Source: Variovorax sp. E3 (GTDB lineage Bacteria; Pseudomonadota; Gammaproteobacteria; Burkholderiales; Burkholderiaceae_C). From it: DNA of 64,000 nucleotides. Below are positions 61,140-64,000 of this stretch, piece by piece. The notes beneath the pieces were generated by a model. The model worked only from the letters and a program-made list of their open reading frames with translations. It made no database searches and was not told the origin of the DNA. The stretch is from the NCBI RefSeq assembly GCF_016082275.1, contig NZ_MOWM01000013.1, forward strand, positions 17,218 through 81,217. Reading direction: 5' to 3'. Numbering within the stretch: the stretch's first letter is position 1; every line of letters begins with the position of its first letter. The translations under genes and the position numbers were made by a program.

Positions 61140-64000
61140 TGGGTGGTCTCCGTTTTCTTGCCGTCGTCCGCGGTCGGCCTGCCGAGCAGCCCGGGAATGC
61201 TGGGAATGCCCTGGGGCAGCAGTTGCAGCGAGCGCGGCACCTTCGCTATTTTGGGGTCGGCCCAGGTGCCTTCGACATGGAACTCCTGCGTGGCGGCGGC
61301 CGACAGCGGCTTGCTCAGCACCCACTGGGCCAGGAAGGTGCCCAGCCCGACGGCCGGGTTGATGGCGGTGGCCACCAGCGCGGCGGTGCCGGCGTTGATC
61401 TCGGGCACCACCACCACGCGCAGGTTCTGCGTCTCGCGCACGATGTCGGCCGAGCCGTCCATCAGCGCGGCGGCGTTGACGCCCTTCATCTGCAGGTTGT
61501 TGGTGCTGGCGATGCCCTTGTTGATCTTCGCGTCGCCGCGGATGAAGTCGAACGCGAAGCCCTGGCTGAACACGTCGCGGAAGTCGAGCGTGAGCCGGCG
61601 CGGCAGCGCCTGCAGGCTCAGCACGCCGAGCAGCTTGGCCAGGCCGGGGTCGGCCTTGAGGAACTGGCCCTGCTCGACGTCGACCTGCAGCTGGCCGCTC
61701 AGGCTCGGGTAGTCGAGCGAGAAGGGCGAGCCGCGCCAGTTGACGTCGCCTTCGAGCCGCCCGCGCCCGCGCCGCAGCACGCCCGGCATGCCGAAGCGCG
61801 TGAGCAGGTCGCCGGCGTCGGCGATGTCCAGCTTGAAGGTCATGGCGGTGCGGCGCTGGCCGGCCGCAGCGCCCGGAACGGCGGCCCAACTGCCCTTGGC
61901 CGCGAAGCTGGCCTCGGGCGTGGTGAAGGCCAGCTTGTTGAGCGCCCATTCGCGGCCCACGCCGCCGCGGTTGACCGCATCGATCTCGGCGCGGCCCAGG
62001 CGCTTGCCGAGCAGCTCGAAGTCGTCGACCACGATGTCCAGGGCGGGCAGGGTGCCGGGCTGCTCGTCCAGCAGGGTCTCGACCTGCGTGGCCTCGGACG
62101 GCGCGATCTTCAGGCGCGCGAGCCGGGCATACAGCGCCCGGCCTGGGTGTGGCGGTACTCGGCATAGCCGCTGAGTTCGGTGGCGTCGATGTTGGCGCGC
62201 CAGAGGGCGCCGTCGCGCGTGCCGCCGAGCACCACGTTGTGCAGCGTGCGGCCCGCAATGCCCAGCTCCTGCGCGCGCACGGCGATGCGCGTGGGCAGGT
62301 AGGCCAGCGCCGGGTCGTCGGCGCGTTCGGGGCCTTCGCCGCCGAGGCCCGCGCCGGCGGCATCGCCGAGCAGCGCCTGCCATGCGCCCATGTCGAGCTT
62401 GCCGATGTTGATGTTCGCGAACACGCCCTTGTCGGGCAGGCTGGCGGTTTCGCCCGCCGCCAGGCCGATGCCGATGCTGCCGCGCGACACGCGCGCCTCG
62501 CCGCCGACGAGGTCGCGCAGGTACTGGATCGCGCCGATGCGGCCCAGGTCGAGCGAGAGCTGGTCTTGCGTGGCCGTGCCCACGGGGTTGGCCGCGCCCT
62601 GCCGGGTTTCGCGCGCCAGCACCTTCTTTTCGATGCGCAGCGGCATCTGCTCTTCGGCCGTCTTCACGAGCGGCGGCGGCAGCTGCAGCGCCAGGCCCTG
62701 CAGGCTGCTGGTGAGCGAGAACTCGGGCGTGCCGTCGCGCATGGCGAAGGTGGCGGCAAAGGGCGTGCTGCCGGTGGCCTTCTTCGCGAGGCGGGCGAGC
62801 CAGTCGACTTCGCGCGCGCCGCGCAGGCCTTCGGCGGTGGCCGTGCCCTGCGCCTTCAGCGCGACTTCGCGGTTGGGGCCGGTGAAGCGGCCGCGGCCTT
62901 CGATGCGGATGTCGCCGCCCAGCAGCCTGGCCTGCACGCCGGCCAGCGAGAAGCCGGTCTCGGTGAAGTTGAGCGTGCCCTTGGTCTGCGAGAACGACGG
63001 CGCCTCGGGCACGACCTGCAGCTCGTTGTCGGCCAGCGTCACGGTGGCCTGCACCTTGGCGTTGTCCATGGCGGCGAGCGGCAGCTCCAGGTGCAGCTTG
63101 TAGTCGGCCGAGCCGGTGGCGCGCGCGCGCAGCATGATCTCGCCGGTTTCGCCGGCCAGCGGCGCGCCCGCGCGCAGCACCTCGGCGAGCGGGCCCTTGG
63201 CCTGCGCATCGACGCGCAGCAGCGGCGCGTGGTGCGACAGCTCGGGAATCTGCGCTTCGGCCTTCGTCACTTCGATGCCGGTGGCGCCGACCAGGCGGCC
63301 GCGCGCGTTGCGAACCAGCATGCTGTCGCGCTCGAACACCAGCTCGCCCGACAGCGCGGTCAGCGGCGGCCACACGGGCGGGGGCATGCCGCTTCGCGGC
63401 GGCGTGGCCGGTGCATGCGGCGGCGCGTAGGCGTAGTCGACATCGGCCACCTTGGCCGCGATGCGGAAGTCGCCCAGCTTCGGATCGACGAAGGGCATGT
63501 CGTGCAGGTCGCCGCGCACGCGGAAGTCGACGCTGCTGGCGGTGCCCTTGGTGACGGCGGTGCGCACGTAGTCGCGCGTGTGCTGGGGAATGTCGAGCGG
63601 CAGGTAGCGGAACACGCGCGTGCCGTCGGCACGGGTCAGCTTGCCCTGCAGGTCGAGCACGCCGGGGTAGCGGCCCTTGCTGCTCGAGGTGGCGGGGTCG
63701 CTGGTGCGCCAGCTGGCTTCGGCGTCGCCCTCGGCATCGACGTTGGCGAAGCGCAGCCTGGAGATCTGCAGCTGCGCGTTGCCGTTGTCGAGCTTCCATT
63801 GCAACTGGGTCGAGAGCCGGTCGATCGGAATGACGGGCTCCTCGAACACGCCCGGGAACTCGAGCGTGCCCTGCGCGATGGCCAGCGTGGCGGTGCCGCC
63901 GGTCTGCGTGGCCTCGAAGTCGACCGTGGCGCCGCTCAGGCCGGGCGTGCCGGCGTGGACCTTCGGCGGGGCGGCCGTGGCGCCGGGCGCCGACGGCGTG
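61136..64000 (-). CDS. yhdP: YhdP family (AsmA-like, DUF3971) envelope protein, C-terminal part (one-base frameshift)
   Basis: The C-terminal 955 or so residues of a very large membrane-anchored protein; the N-terminus lies beyond base 64000. YhdP is thought to bridge the periplasm and help move phospholipids to the outer membrane. The visible part is beta-rich and repetitive. It includes FEEPVIPIDRLSTQLQWKLD, YVRTAVTKGTASSVDFRVRG and the AsmA-like C-terminus (GDVNWRGSPFSLDYPSLSGQ, LLGVLSLQALPRRLTLDFRD, GKGASTN-like NKGIASTNNLQMKGVNAAAL). The frame breaks near 62141, between YRHTQAGR and ALYARLARLKIAPSEA. Its stop overlaps the nitrilase-family start (ATGA). Confidence 0.93.
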   Translation of the reverse strand, partial: HAVGARRHGRPAEGPRRHARPERRHGRLRGHADRRHRHAGHRAGHARVPGRVRGARHSDRPALDPVAMEARQRQRAAADLQAALRQRRCRGRRRSQLAHQRPRHLEQQGPLPRRARPAGQADPCRRHARVPLPAARHSPAHARLRAHRRHQGHRQQRRLPRARRPARHALRRSEAGRLPHRGQGGRCRLRLRAAACTGHAAAKRHAPARVAAADRAVGRAGVRARQHAGSQRARPPGRRHRHRSDEGRSADSRAVAPRAAAARRCAGQGPARRGAARGRAAGRRNRRDHAARARHRLGRLQAAPGAAARRHGQRQGAGHRDAGRQRAAGRARGAVVLADQGHAQLHRDRLLAGRRAGQAAGRRHPHRRPRPLHRPQPRSRAEGAGHGHRRRPARRARSRLARPPREEGHRQHALCRHLRHARRHARVLAHQQPAGPGAAAAAAAREDGRRADAAAHRKEGAGARNPAGRGQPRGHGHARPALARPGPHRRDPVPARPRRRRGARVARQHRHRPGGGRNRQPARQGRVREHQHRQARHGRMAGAARRCRRRGPRRRRPRTRRRPGAGLPAHAHRRARAGAGHCGPHAAQRGARRHARRRPLARQHRRHRTQRLCRVPPHPGRALYARLARLKIAPSEATQVETLLDEQPGTLPALDIVVDDFELLGKRLGRAEIDAVNRGGVGREWALNKLAFTTPEASFAAKGSWAAVPGAAAGQRRTAMTFKLDIADAGDLLTRFGMPGVLRRGRGRLEGDVNWRGSPFSLDYPSLSGQLQVDVEQGQFLKADPGLAKLLGVLSLQALPRRLTLDFRDVFSQGFAFDFIRGDAKINKGIASTNNLQMKGVNAAALMDGSADIVRETQNLRVVVVPEINAGTAALVATAINPAVGLGTFLAQWVLSKPLSAAATQEFHVEGTWADPKIAKVPRSLQLLPQGIPSIPGLLGRPTADDGKKTETTQ

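Noticed and set aside
1587..62146. Calling the frameshifted genes pseudogenes
   Set aside because: All breaks are single lost bases, motifs on both sides are intact, and essential-type genes are affected; sequencing deletion is the simpler explanation.
1..64000. CRISPR array, tRNA, rRNA, prophage or insertion sequence
   Set aside because: No regularly spaced direct repeats, cloverleaf-like genes, rRNA segments, transposase, integrase or phage structural genes were seen.

Overview
The window is chromosomal DNA from a high-GC betaproteobacterium, most likely Comamonadaceae and probably Variovorax. This rests on very high GC at third codon positions, Burkholderiales-type gene neighbourhoods (pgk-pyk, def-fmt, yajC-secD-secF, DUF1631, YhdP), a Bug/TctC-type binding protein, and many catabolic clusters interleaved with core genes. 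The genus is inference. I see no rRNA, tRNA, CRISPR array, transposase or prophage.

Layout. 1-1.5 kb: pyk (partial) and pgk. 1.6-8.1 kb: a LysR regulator divergent from an aromatic-type catabolic operon (VOC protein, alpha/beta hydrolase, FAD monooxygenase, DUF2783, MBL hydrolase, Bug binding protein). 8.1-11.2 kb: def, BamE-like lipoprotein, fmt, azlC and azlD, packed head to tail. 11.4-14.3 kb: LysM protein, dprA, smg. 14.3-20.2 kb: DUF1631, secF, secD, yajC. 20.5-21.6 kb: an isolated YhcG/DUF1016 PD-(D/E)XK nuclease gene. 21.7-26.7 kb: fused indolepyruvate ferredoxin oxidoreductase, divergent Lrp regulator, and a tail-anchored protein of unknown function. 26.9-32.9 kb: amino-acid ABC binding protein and permease without an ATPase, an MFS transporter with an extra C-terminal domain, and an autotransporter. 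33-38 kb: a creatininase-family hydrolase co-directional with a NitT/TauT-type ABC transporter and a PCMH-type flavoprotein. 38.2-40.5 kb: quinone reductase, phthalate-dioxygenase-reductase-like protein, TetR. 40.5-49 kb: a tetronate (L-threonate/D-erythronate) catabolic operon with added RidA, AtzC/CodA-like amidohydrolase and epoxide-hydrolase-like genes, and an FCD-type GntR regulator. 49.1-52.3 kb: a lone homodimeric pyruvate-dehydrogenase-type E1 with a divergent Lrp regulator (MdeB/MdeR-like arrangement). 52.4-57.6 kb: PhoX, MltA, a small membrane protein, two OmpA-type lipoproteins. 57.6-64 kb: YhdP (partial), nitrilase-family protein, PAS histidine kinase and FixJ-type response regulator, read leftward.

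In the tetronate operon, LtnD and DenD oxidise L-threonate and D-erythronate to 2-oxo-tetronate, OtnI isomerises it, OtnK phosphorylates it and OtnC decarboxylates it to dihydroxyacetone phosphate. The two clusters without an obvious characterised counterpart are the LysR-linked operon (2.6-8.1 kb) and the creatininase/ABC/flavoprotein cluster (33-38 kb).

Two sequence-level points matter most. First, 16 genes contain 18 apparent frameshifts, and every one is repaired by adding a single base; I read these as systematic one-base deletions in the assembly, not pseudogenes, and give repaired gene extents. Second, the otnK-otnC gap holds two inverted copies of an element with a conserved loop of about 42-46 nt inside a 23-24 bp stem. 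The stem sequence differs between copies but pairing is kept, and all five stem mismatches become G-U pairs in the same element orientation.
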